Of a stretch of DNA of 64,000 bases, positions 25,231-38,100 are shown piece by piece; position 1 is the stretch's first letter, and the number at the start of each line of letters is the position of its first letter. Below the pieces are notes generated by a model. The model searched no databases. It had not been told where the DNA came from and saw only the letters and a program-made list of their open reading frames with translations. Location of the stretch: positions 1-64,000 of the forward strand of contig NZ_BAGF01000070.1 of NCBI RefSeq assembly GCF_000308755.1, read 5' to 3'. A program made the translations under genes and the position numbers. The DNA is from Nocardia pneumoniae NBRC 100136. GTDB taxonomy: Bacteria > Actinomycetota > Actinomycetes > Mycobacteriales > Mycobacteriaceae.

Positions 25231-26151
25231 TCAGTTGCGGGTCAATTTCGGCAGCCGGAAGCGGCGAGCACGCGGCGCGGGAGCGCTGACCTCGGACAGG
25301 GCGGCGTATTCCGCGTCGGTGAGCGAGATGGTGGCGGCCGCGACGTTCTCCTCCAGATGCGCCACGCTGGAGGTGCCGGGGATGGGCAGCAGCACCGGAG
25401 AGCGACGCAGCAGCCAGGCGAGCGCGAGCTGCGACGGGCTGGCGTCCTCGCGCGCGAAGGTGTCCAGGACACCGCCCGGGCGGGCGAGCTCACCCGTGGC
25501 CATGGGGAACCACGGGATGAACGCGATGTCGTTCGCCTCCGCGTACTCGAGCAGCTCCTCCGCCTCCCGGTTGGCCAGGTTGTACAGGTTCTGCACCGAG
25601 ACGATGTCGACGATCTTGCGGGCCTGCTCGAGCTGGGCGACGGTCACCTGGGAGAGGCCGATGTGCCGGATCTTGCCCTCTTGCCGCAGCAGCGCCAGCT
25701 CACCGAGTTGGTCGGCGAGCGGCACCTTCGGGTCGATCCGGTGCAGTTGATACAGATCGATGCGCTCCAGACCGAGGTGGCGCAGGCTCAATTCGAGCTG
25801 CTGGCGCAGGTATTCGGGGCGGCCGACCGGACGCCAGTCACCGGGACCGGGCCGGGTCAGGCCGCCCTTGGTCGCGATGACCACGTCGTCGGCGTACGGA
25901 TGCAGCGCCTTGCGGATCAGCGTTTCACTGACGAACGGACCGTAGGAGTCCGCGGTGTCGATGAAGGTGACACCGAGTTCCACGGCGCGGCGAAGGACGC
26001 GCACGGCCTCATCCGGATCCTTGGGGTCGCCCCATACGCCCTCGCCGGTGATCTGCATCGCGCCGTAGCCGAGGCGATGGACCGGGAGGTCGCCGCCGAG
26101 GGCGAAGGTGCCCGAGGCGGCGGCGGGACGTGACTCGGCTTGTGTGGTCAT
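25231..26151 (-). CDS. Aldo/keto reductase
   Basis: 306 aa NAD(P)H-dependent TIM-barrel reductase. Catalytic tetrad visible: D65 and Y70 (FIDTADSYG), K95 (IATKGG) and H137 (YQLHRID). C-terminal cofactor region: SPVLLPIPGTSSVAHLEEN. ATG at 26151 has GGAAGGAAA just upstream. It starts 27 bases after the NRPS stop on the same strand, so co-transcription is likely. Because the NRPS ends in a reductase domain that releases an aldehyde, this enzyme could reduce that aldehyde to the alcohol; this is inferred from position only, and the family also handles unrelated carbonyls. Confidence 0.9.
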   Translation of the reverse strand: MTTQAESRPAAASGTFALGGDLPVHRLGYGAMQITGEGVWGDPKDPDEAVRVLRRAVELGVTFIDTADSYGPFVSETLIRKALHPYADDVVIATKGGLTRPGPGDWRPVGRPEYLRQQLELSLRHLGLERIDLYQLHRIDPKVPLADQLGELALLRQEGKIRHIGLSQVTVAQLEQARKIVDIVSVQNLYNLANREAEELLEYAEANDIAFIPWFPMATGELARPGGVLDTFAREDASPSQLALAWLLRRSPVLLPIPGTSSVAHLEENVAAATISLTDAEYAALSEVSAPAPRARRFRLPKLTRN

Positions 26152-26178
26152 GCTTTCCTTCCGAATGGGGCTGATCAC

Positions 26179-29100
26179 TCAGCGTGCGCTGTTATCGCTC
26201 GGGGCGGGAAAGAACCCGGAGTCGATGAAGGACTCGACGTACGCGTCCAGCGCGGCCGTATCGATCGGCGGGCAATGGATTCCGTGCCCGGCGAGCTCCG
26301 TACGAGTCTGGGTGTCGTCGACGGAGACCGCAACCCCGCCGTAATTGCCACTGACCAGGGCGGCGCGCACCAGCGAGTCATCACCGGCCGCGTCGCGCGC
26401 CGCGGCTTCCTCGGCCAGCTTGGTGGCGATTTCCTCGATGGAGGCGATCTCGACCGGGATCCCGTGCCTGCGCAAGGCCTGGAAGATGTCGCGAATCGCC
26501 ACCCGCTGCGGGTTCACCAGGTGATAGGCCGACCCGCTGGGGGCTTCGGCCGCCAGCGCCACAATGGCACGGGCCACGTAGTTCACCGGCACCAGCGCGG
26601 TGTCGGCGTCGCCGGTGTCGGGGGCGAGCCCGAGGATGGCGGCCGCGCGGATCATGTTCCAGAACGAGTCGTCCGCGCTGTTCACGCCGATCCGCGGATC
26701 ACCGGAGACGATTCCGGGACGGTAGATGTTCACCGGCACACCGCGTGCGCCCGCTTGCCGGATCAGTTGCTCGGCAACCCATTTGCTGGCCACATACCCG
26801 TTCGGGGAGACCTCGCCGACGTCCAGCACCACGTCCTCGGGGCCGCGGAAATCCGGTCCGGGAGCGGCCGGAATCACCGCGTTGACGGTCGACACGAAAT
26901 GCACCGGCTTGATCCGGCCGGTGGTCGCCAACCGCAACACCTCGCGGGTGCCCTCCACATTGGCGGCGCGCAGCCGCGCGTAGGGCTCGATGTGGTTCAC
27001 CCGGGCACCGTTGTGGTAGACCGCGTCGATCCGCTCGGCCAGCCGGTCATAGCCGGCCTCGTCGAGCCCGAAGCGGGGTGCCGCCAGATCGCCTGCGACA
27101 GCGACGATGCGGAGTTCGTAGGCGTCTTCCCAGATGCGGTACTTCTCCAGGGCGTTGCGAATCCGCTTCAGCGCCCGCTCGTCGTCGTCGCTGCGAACCA
27201 GGCACCAGACGCGTGCCCGGGTACCGGTCAGCAATTCGCGGAGCAAGTGCGCGCCGACGAACCCGGTCGCACCGGTGAGCAGCACGTCCCGCGCGGTTTC
27301 CGCGGGCGGCGCGGCACCGGCGCCATCGATCTCCGGCTGGAGAACCGCATCGGCGGCGATCATCGCGGAGTCGTCGGCCGGGACCGCCGCGGGCTCGTCC
27401 AGGTTGTCGATGCGGGCAGCCAGGCCGCGCACGGTAGGCGCGGTGAACAACGCCGCCATCGGCACGTCGACGCCGAGCCTGGCGGTCAGCGCGCGCTGCA
27501 ACGTGAACGCGAGCAGCGAGGTGCCGCCGAGATCGAAGAAATCGTCCTCCGCACCGGCCCTGGCGATGGCGAGCACGTCGACGAACACCTCGGCGACCGC
27601 CCGTTCGGTCGGAGTCGCCGGTGCGACGAAATCGCGGGCCCGGAACACCGGTTGCGGCAGCGCGGCCCGATTCAGCTTCCCGCTGTCGTTCATCGGGAAG
27701 GAATCGAGCACCATGATGGCCGACGGCACCATGTACGACGGCAGCACCTGCGCCAGCGACTCGCGCAGAGCGTCGACCGCGAGGTCGGTCGCCGCCGGAA
27801 CCACGTAGGCGACCAGCTGGTCGCCGCTGTCCGACGCCGTCACCACGACCACAGCCTGTGCGACGGACGACTCGGCCAGCAGCGCGGCCTCGATCTCGCC
27901 CAGCTCGATCCGGTGGCCGCGGATCTTCGCCTGGAAGTCGCTGCGTCCCAGATACTCCAGCACGCCGTCGGCGCGGCGGCGCACCAGGTCACCGGTCCGG
28001 TACATCCGGGCGCTCGGCGGCCCGTACGGGTCGGCGACGAATCGATCGGCGGTCAAGTCCGCACGCCGCAGGTAGCCGCGCGCCAACTGGTCTCCGGCCA
28101 AATACAGTTCGCCGACCACGCCCGCCGGTACCAGATGCAGGCGGGAGTCCAGCACATAGGTCCGGGTATTCCACTCCGCGACACCGATCGGCACGGTGGC
28201 CCGGTCGTTGGTGGACGCGGGCCAGTACGTCACCGACACCGCGGCTTCGGTCGGACCGTACAGATTGTGCAGCCCGGCGCTCGACAACGCGGCGAACTCG
28301 GCGACGGTGCTCGGCGGCAAAGCCTCACCGATGACGAAAACCGCACGCAGAGACGCCAATTGCTCCGCTTCGGCCGCGGCGAGGAACACCTGGAGCACGG
28401 AGGGGACGAAGTCGGTGACCGTCACCTGGTGGGCGGCGATCAGACCGGCGATGTACTCCGGATCGCGCTGGCCGCCCGGTGCGGCGAGCACCAGTCGCGC
28501 ACCCACCCACAGCGGAACGAAGAATCCCCACAGCGACACGTCGAACGTCGTCGCCGTCTTCTGCAGGTAGACGTCCTCGGGCCGGAACGAATACTGCGCG
28601 GCCATCCATTCGATCTGGTTGGTGATCGCGCCGTGCGACACCATCACACCCTTGGGGCGGCCGGTCGACCCCGACGTGAACAGCACATACGCCGGATGGT
28701 CCGCACGCAGGGGCGCGCGCAGCTCGCCCGCGGCGACGGGATCGGCCGAGTACGCCGACAAGTCGAGGGAGTCGACATCGAGGACCGGAACCCCGGAATC
28801 GGGTACCGGATTGCCGTTGTCCGTGAGCACGCACACCGGCTCGGCCACTTCCAGCACGTACGCGATCCGGCCCGCGGGATGATCGAGGTCAAGGGGCAGG
28901 TACGCGCCTCCCGCGGTCAGCACCGCGTACATCGCGACCAGCAGCCCCGGAGAACGCGGCATCGCCAGGGCGACCACGGACTCGGGGCCGATCCCCTGCC
29001 CGATCAGGTACCGGGCCAAGCGGTTGACGCGTGCGTCGAATTCCCGATAAGACCAGGCCGTATCGTCGTGCACCACGGCGACCGCGTCCGGTGTGGCGGC

Positions 29101-32100
29101 GACGGAACGGCGGTAGCCGGTCAGCAGGTTATCCGCCGACACCGGATGCGCCGTGTCGGCCGCGTCGGACAGCAGCCGCGCACGTTCGGCCGGATCGATC
29201 ACCTCGATGTCACCGAGCACCGCCGTGGGGTCGGCGGCGATCGCGGACAGCAGGCGCACGAACCGGTCGACGAAGCCTTGCACGGTGTCGTGGTCGAACA
29301 TGTCGGCGGCGTAGCTGACCACGCCGCCGATCCCGGTGGGCGTGCCCGCGTCGTCGTAGGTGTCGCCCACCATCCAATGCAGGTCGAACTGCGATACCTC
29401 GGTACCGATATCCAGGCCGGAGACGGTGAGGTCCGGCAGCTCCAGCGTGACGGGCTCCAGATTCTGGAACGACAGCGCCACCTGGTACAGCGGGTGCCGC
29501 GCCGTCGACCGGACCGGTTTCAGCGCGTCGACCAGCCGCTCGAAGGGCACGTCCGCGTTCGCGAACGCCTGGATATCGGTCGTCCGCTGCCGTCCGAGCA
29601 GATCGGTGAAGGTCTCCCCGGCGTCGTATCCGGTGCGGAACACCAGGGTGTTGATGAACATGCCGACCAGGTCGTCCAGCACCGCCTCGCCCCGCCCGGC
29701 GACCGGCGAACCGATGGCGATGTCGTCGGTGCCCGACAACCGCGCCAGGAGCACCGCCAGCGCCGTGTGCACGACCATGAACAGGGTCGCGCCTTCGGCT
29801 CGGGCCAATTCCACCAGCGCGCGGTGGGTTTCCGCGTCGATGCGCACCGCCACGCCGCCACCGGCGTAGGAACGCGTCAGCGGACGCGGCCGATCCGACG
29901 GCAGGTCGAGCTGATCCGGCAGCCCGGCCAATGCCTGCTTCCAGTAGGCGATCTGCTTGGCCGCCAAGGATTCCGGATCGTCTTCGGCGCCGAGCACCTC
30001 CCGCTGCCACAGGCTGTAGTCGGCGTACTGCACCGGCAACGGCGCCCACGCGGGAGCCGCACCGGCACAGCGAGCCGCGTACGCGGTCATCAGATCACGG
30101 GTCAGCGGGCCGATCGAGGACCCGTCGGCGGCAATGTGGTGCACCACCATCGCCAGCACGTATTCGGGTGCGGTGGGGCTGTCGCCGCTGAGGTCGAACA
30201 GCACCACCCTGAGGGGCACGTCGGTGGTGAGGTCGAAAGCCGTACCCGCCAAGGCCACGACGGCATCCCTGACGTCGGCCGGGGCGACGGCCCGGATCTC
30301 GAAGCGCGGAACCGCCTGTGCCACTGGCAGGATCACCTGCACGGGAGTGTCCTGCGCCTCCCCGGAATCCTGGTGCGGATATATGGTGCGCAGGATCTCG
30401 TGACGAGCCACCAGATCCTCGATCGCCGTCCGCAGCGCGTCCGTATCGATGACGCCGGTCAACCGCACCGCCAGCGGCACGTTGTAGGCCACCGAGGCGG
30501 TGTCGAAGCGGTTGAGGAACCACATGCCCTGCTGCGCCAAGGACAACGGAATCCGCTCCGGCCGCGGACCGGCGGTCAACGGCCGACGACCCGTCCCGGT
30601 CGAATCCTCGCCCAGGCGCGCCGCGAGCGCGGCCACTGTCGAGGCCTCGAACAGCAACCGCACCGGGATGCGGACGTCCAGTGCGGCGCCGAGCCGCGCG
30701 ATCACCCGGGTGGCGATCAGCGAGTTGCCGCCCAGTTCGAAGAAGTCGTCGTCGGCCCCGACCGGCGTCGCCGGGCGGAGCAATTCGGTGAACGCGCCCG
30801 CGACCAGTTCCTCCAACGGCCCGGACGGCGCCCGATACTGCCTGGCCTGCAACACCGGCGCGGGCAGCGCGGCACGGTCGAGTTTGCCGACCGGGGTCAG
30901 CGGGATCTCGTCCAGCACCATGACGGTGGTGGGCACCATGTGCGCGGGCAGGCTGCGTTCGGCGAACGCGACGAGCTCGTCGGGCCGGGCGGTCGCACCG
31001 GCGGCGGCATGCACGTACGAGACGAGAATGGTCGCGCCGCTGGCGAGTTCGTGCCCGATGGTGACCGCGAAGTCGACGGTGTCGTGCGCGCCGAGGACCG
31101 CGTCGATCTCGCCGAGTTCGATGCGGAACCCCCGGATCTTCACCTGGAAGTCATTGCGGCCCAGATACTCCAGCTTGCCATCGGCGGTCCGACGCACAAG
31201 ATCGCCGGTCCGGTACAGGCGGTCCCCACTCGGGTCGAACGGATTCGCCACGAAACGGGCGGCGGTCAACCCCGGTCGCTCATGATATCCGCGCGCCACC
31301 TGTGCCCCGGCGATGTACAACTCGCCGACGACCAGGTCCGGCACCGGCTTCAGCCGCGGATCCAGCACGTACTCGGTGATGTTACGGATCGGCCCGCCGA
31401 TGGTGACGGTCTCCCCCGGCACCAGCGGCGCGCTGATATTGGTCATGATCGTGGTCTCGGTGGGCCCGTACCCGTTGTAGAACTCGCGGGTGCGGCGCCC
31501 GGCGATCGGGACCGTCCAGCGTTGGACCAGGTCCGGCGGGCACGCCTCGCCACCGGCGATCACCACGCGGAGCTTGTCCAGTCCGGCCGGGTCGACCGAC
31601 GCCAGGGCCGTGGGGGTGATGAACGCGTGCGTCACGCGCTCCCGGCCCAGCAGCGCGGCCAACTCCGCCCCGCCGTAGACGGTCGGCGCCGCCACGACCA
31701 TGGTCGCGGCGCCGCCCACCGCCAGCAGCAGTTCCAGCACCGACGCGTCGAACGACGGCGACGCGAAATGCAAGGCCCGTGACGTGCTGGTCACCCGATA
31801 GCGCTCGCGCTGCTCGTCGCAGAAGCTCGACAGTCCGGCCTGCCGGACGACCACGCCTTTGGGTTTGCCGGTCGAGCCGGAGGTGTAGATGACATAGGCC
31901 GGGTGCTCGGCGCGCAGCGGCCGGGTGCGATCCACGTCGGCGATCGGCGCGGCCGAGTAGTCATCGAGCCGTCGATCGATGTCATCGGTATCGATGACCA
32001 GCCACTCCACCTCTTCGGGCAGGTCAGCGCATACCTCGGCGACAGTGAGTCCGAGCACGGCGCGCGAATCCGAGACCATGTGCGCGACCCGGTCGGCCGG

Positions 32101-35100
32101 ATAGTTCGGATCCACGGGCACGAACCCGGCACCGGTCTTGGCGACGGCCCACACCGCGAGCACCGAGTCGATCGACCGCGGAATGCCGATCGCGACCAGA
32201 TCCTCCGGGCCGATGCCGCGCTCGATCAGCAGCCGAGCCAACCGGGTCGACCGATCGTCGAGGTCGACGTACTCCATCTCGCCCAACCGCGTCGAGGCGT
32301 CCGCATAGACGACCGCGACACCATCGGGATTGCTCTCCACGGCCCCCGCCAGCAGCTCCGGCAGCAGCGTGACACCGACCTGCTCGGCTGTACTCGACGC
32401 GGCGGGCCGGACCGGCGCGGTCAGCGCCCGATCCTGTTCGGCGACGTCGACGATGCCGATCTCACCGACGATCGCGCGTGGATCAGCGGCGACAGCGGCG
32501 AGAACCCGCTCGAATCGTCGAGCGAGCCGCTGTGCGGTCGCTTCGTGGAAAAGCTCAGACGCATAGGTGAACACTACGATGAGCTCGTCCGGCCTTCCAT
32601 CCGGGCGGTGCCGCGGCTCCACGATGACCTGGAGGTCGAATTTCGCCACGTCCTCGTCGGTCTCCAGCGCCGAGACCGTCAGACCGGGCAGTTCCAGCGA
32701 TGGCCGCTGGGTGTTCTGGAACGACAGCATCACCTGGAACAGCGGATTCCCCGCGCCGCCCGAACCGGAGAGGACCGCTTCGACCACCTGTTCGAACGGA
32801 ATGTCGGCGTTGGCGAAAGCGGTGAGGTCGGTCTCGCGGACCTGGTCGAGGAGCGTCTCGAACGTGGCGGCCGGATCGACCTCGGTGCGCAGCGTCAGCG
32901 TGTTGACGAACATGCCGACCAGATCGTCCAGGGCGGCCGCGCCTCGACCCGCGATCGGCGTGCCGATGGCGATGTCGGAGCCACCGGACAACCGGGCCAG
33001 CAGCGCCGCCAATGCGGCGTGGACCACCATGAACAGCGACGAATTGTGCTCGCGAGCGAGGCGGGCGATGCCCTCGTGCACCGGCGCGGGCACCACCACG
33101 CCGGTCGACGCACCGCGCAGCGACGCCATCGCCGGACGCGGACGGTCGAGCGGCAGCTGCGAGGCGGCGGAAATCCCGGCCAGCTGCTGCCTCCAGTACG
33201 CCAATTGCCGTGCGGCGATGGAGTTCTCCTCGTCAGAGGCGCCGATGACCGCCCGCTGCCAGACCGCGAAATCCGCGTACTGGATTTCGAGCGGCGCCCA
33301 GCCCGGTGCGCTGCCCCCGACACGCGCCAGATATGCCGTCACCAGGTCCCGCGCCAGCGGCGCGAGCGAGGAGCCGTCCGCCGCGATGTGGTGCACGACG
33401 AAGACGAGCAGATGTTCGTCGTCGGCCGGGCCGGAGAACAGCCGGATCCGCACGGGCGGATGCTCGGTGACGTCGAATCCCGCGGACAGCAGTTTGGCTA
33501 CCTGGCCGGGGTCGGCGGCGGCGACCGTCTCGACCTCCAGCCCGTCCGGCAGCGTTTCGGCCACCGACAGGATCTCCTGGTGCGGAGTACCGTCCGGGCC
33601 GTCCACCGGGAACCGTGTGCGCAGCGCTTCGTGCCGCTCCAGCACGTCCAGCACGGCCTGCCGCAACGCGGGCACGTCGAGGGCGCCGGTGAGCCGCAGC
33701 GCGAACGGCAGGTTGTAGGCCGGGGATTCGGTGTCGACCTGGTTGAGCACCCACATGCGCTGTTGCGCCAGCGACAGCGGCACCGGATCCGGTCGCGTGG
33801 CCCGAGTCAGCGGAGGACGACTCGCGGCGGCGCCGGAGCCCGGCACGATCCGCGCCGCCAGTTCGGCGACCACGGGCGCGTCGAACAGGGTCCGCACCGA
33901 CACCCGCGCGTCCAGCGCCGCACTCAGCCGGGCCACCACCTGGGTGGCGACCAGCGAGTTGCCTCCGAGGGCGAAGAAGTCGTCATCGGCGCCGACCTGG
34001 TCCACGCCGAGCACGTCGGCGAACACCCCGGCCACGATCTCCTCGATGGGGGTGGACGGCGCCCGGAACTCCCGGCCGGTGAACGTCGGCCGCGGCAACG
34101 CCTTGCGATCCAGCTTGCCGCTGGTGTTGAGCGGGAAGGCGGCCAGCTCCACGACCGTGGCCGGAACCATGTAGGCGGGCAGGGTCCGCGCCAACGCGGG
34201 CAGCAGCCGCGCCGGATCGATCCCGGCTCCCGGCGCGGGCACCGCGTAGGCCACCAGCTGATCGCCGAGTTCCGACGGCACCACCACGGCGACGGCCTGG
34301 CTCACCGCTGGCTGCTCGAGCAGGGCCGATTCGATGTCACCGAGCTCGATGCGCTGACCGCGGAACTTCACTTGGAAATCGGTGCGGCCCAGGTACTCCA
34401 GCACGCCGGAATCCGCCGGGGTGTCGCCGCGACCGGGCGTGCGCCAGATCACCAGATCCCCGGTCCGGTACATCCGCTCGCCAGAGCCGAACGGGTCGGC
34501 CACGAATCGATCCGACGTCAGGTCGGGGCGGGCCACGTAGCCGCGAGCCAGTTGGTCACCGGCCAGATACAGTTCGCCGGGAACCCCGGCCGGTACCGGC
34601 CGCAGCCGCGAATCCAGCACGTAGACGCGGCTGTTCCACTGCGGCGACCCGATCGGCACTCTGGTGAACTCGTCGCCGGACGCTTGCCAGTAGGTGATGG
34701 ATACCGCGGCTTCGGTCGGTCCGTACAGGTTGTGCACGGCGGCGTCGGAGATCGCGCGCAGCGCGGCGACGGTTTCCGGCGGCAGCGCCTCGCCGATCGC
34801 GAACACGTGCCGCAGCGTCGGGACGGCACCGGCCGCCGTGTGGGCGGCGAACACCGCAAGCATCGAGGGAACGAAGTCGGTGACGGTAACACGCTGTGCG
34901 GCAATCGTTTCCGCGATGTAGACCGGGTCGCGGTGACCGTCGTGCGTGGCGACGACGAGTTTCGCACCGGCCCGCAACGGCATGAAGTAGCCCCAGAGCG
35001 AGACGTCGAAGGTGGTGGCCGTCTTCTGGAAGTACACGTCGTCGGCGCTCAACGGATATTCGGCGAGCATCCAGGTGATCTGGTTGTGGATCGCGCCGTG

Positions 35101-38100
35101 CGACACCGCGACACCCTTCGGGCGCCCGGTGGAGCCCGACGTGAAGATCACGTACGCCGGGTTTTCCTGCCGCACCGGTCGCGACAGTTCCTCGGCGCGC
35201 ACCGGGCTGCCGTCGAAGGCGTCCAGATCGACTGTGTCGATGCGCGACCCCGCACTCCATCGCTGGGTGTCGATGTGCAGCACCGGAATCCCGTCCGGCA
35301 CGGGCACGGCGTCGGTGGTCGTGGTGAGCACGCACACCGGTTCGGCGGTGTTCAGCACGTGCTGGATGCGCTCGTCCGGATGATCCGGATCCAGCGGCAC
35401 GTAGGCGCCACCCGCGGTGATGATCGCGTACATTCCGACGACCAGGTCCAGCGAACGCCGGACCGCGAGGCCGACCAGCGATTCCGCGCCCACTCCCCGC
35501 GAGATGAGCAGCCGCGCGAGCCGATTCACGCGCGCGTCGAACTCCCGGTAGGTCAGCTCCTGGCCCTCGTAGACCACCGCGACCCGATCCGGATGCGTCC
35601 GCACCGCACGGCGGTAGCCGTCCAGCAGCAGTTCCGGCTCGACCGGATGCCGGGTGTCGTTCCAGTCCCGCAGGATCCGATCGCGCTCACCGCCGGTCAG
35701 CATGATGTCGATATCGCCGACCCGTGCGCCGGGATCGCCGACCAGCGCCTCCAGCACCCGCAGCAGCCGTGCGGCAAGGGCGTCCACCTCGTCGGCGGTG
35801 AACCGGCTGGCCAGATACTTCCACGTCAGCTCGATCGTGGACGCCGAGTGCACCAGCAGCGTCAAGGGGTAGTGCGTATCGTCCTGAAGGCCGACGCCGG
35901 TCACCGACATGCCGTCGACGGAACTGACGGCGGCGATCGCGTCCCGGTCGATCGGGTACGACTCGAAGATCAGCAGGGTGTCGAACTGCGCTCCGGCGCC
36001 GACCGCGCGCTGGATATCGGTGAGACCAACATAGTGGTGGTCGAGCAGATCGGCCTGATCGCGTTGCAGGCGCTCCAGCAGCTCGCCCACCGCGAGGCGA
36101 TCGTCGACACGCACACGCACCGGCAGCGTGTTGATGAACAAGCCCACCATGGATTCCACGCCGGTCAGCTCGCCGGGGCGGCCGGACACCGTCGCGCCGA
36201 ACACCACGTCACCGCGACCGGTGAGCCGCCCGAGCAGCACCCCCCACGCCGCCTGCACCAGCGTGTTCACCGTGACGCCGAGCTCGGCGGCGCGCTTGGT
36301 GATCCGTCCGGCGCCGTCGGCGTCGATCTCGGTGATCAGTTTCCCGATCTCGTACCGCTCGGCCGTCCTCGGCTGCGGAGCGAGCCGCGTCGGCTCGTCC
36401 ACACCGGACAGCGCCTCCGCCCACACCCGCAGCGACGTCTCCTGATCCCGGCCGGCCAGCCAGCTCAGGAAGGTCCGGTAGGACGCGACCCGCGGCAGAG
36501 CGGACTGATCACCCCGCGTCGCGTACAGCACCAGCACATCGCGCAGCAGCAGCGGGTTCGACCAGCCGTCGAGCAGGATGTGATGGCTGGTGATCACCAA
36601 ATGCCACTGCGTGGTTTCGCCGACCGCCGTGCCGGTGCCCGCCCCTCCCGGCAGGCCCGTGCGGTACAGGGTGAACCGCATCAGCGGCGCCGCCGACATA
36701 TCGAAATGGGTCTCGCGCTCCAGCGTCACCAACCGGTGCAGCTCCGCCGAGCGCTCCGCCTCGGCCAGGTGCGTCAGATCGACCTCACGCCAGGGCACCT
36801 CGACCCGGTCCATGATCAGCTGCACGGGGTGGCCATCGGCGTCGGTGACGAACGCGGCCCGCAGGTTCGGATAGCGGTCCAGCACCGCCTGCGCCGCCGC
36901 CCGCAGCCGTTCGACGTCCAGGCTGCCGCCCAGCTCGACCCGCGCCTGCGTGATGTACACATCGACGCTGGACTGCGCCATCAGGGCATGGAACAGCAGG
37001 CCGGACTGCAATGGCGACAGCGGCCACACATCCGCCAGCGCCGGGTAATCCCGTTCCCATACCTCGATATCCGATTGGCCGACCGTGACCAGCGGCAGGT
37101 CCGATGGCGTCAGGCCACCGGCCTCCGGCCGCCGGGCGTGCCGAGCCAGCGCGGCGAGCGCGGCGGCCCACAGATCGGCGAGTTCCCGTACCCGCTCCCG
37201 CGACAACAGCCCGCGCGGGAAGGCGAACGACGCGCCAAGCCGCGGACCGTCCGCGCCGTCGGTGACGATCGCGTTGATGTCGATCACGCCGTTGGCGGGC
37301 ATGTCCGGATCCATCTCGGCGTCCAACTGCCCGAGGTCCGCGACCGGCACCCAACCCGACTCACCGAGTTCCGCGGGGATCTCCCCCGCCGACACCCGGC
37401 CCAGGTAGTTGAAGCTGATCTGGCCCGCGTCACCCAGCTGCGCGGCCGTCTCCGGGTTCAGGTGGCGCAGCAGGCCGTAGCCGAGACCCTTGTCGGGGAT
37501 CGCCAGCAGCTGCTCCTTCACCGTTTTCACGATGTCGCCCAAGGGCTTGCCCCCCTCGAACGCCGCATCGACATCGGCTCCGGCGAGATCCAGCCGGACC
37601 GGGTAGGCGCTGGTGAACCAGCCGACGGTCCGGGACAGGTCCGCGCCAGCGGCGACCTCCTCTTCGCGGCCGTGACCCTCCAGCTTGACCAGCACCGTGC
37701 CGCCGGAGGCGTCGCCGCGCCACTTGCTCACCGCCAGCGCCAGCGCCGACAGCAGGCCATCGTTGACGCCACCGCGATACCGACCCGGGATCGCGGTCAG
37801 CACGGCGTCGGTCACCTCCGCCGACAACGTCACCTCGACGCGGTCGACGGTGGCGAACGTGTCCACCGCCGGATCGAACGCGCGCGCACCGAGCGGCGGG
37901 TCCTGGATAGCCGAAACCTGCTGCCAGAACGGCAGTTCGGCGACACGCGCCGGTTGCTTCGCCGCCTCGACGAGGGCGTGCGCCCAGCGCCGCATCGAGG
38001 TTCCATTGGCCGGGAGCGCCACCGGCTGTCCCCCGGCCAGTTGCGACCACGCCACGGCCAGATCCGGAATCAGAATCCGCCACGACACGCCGTCGACCAC

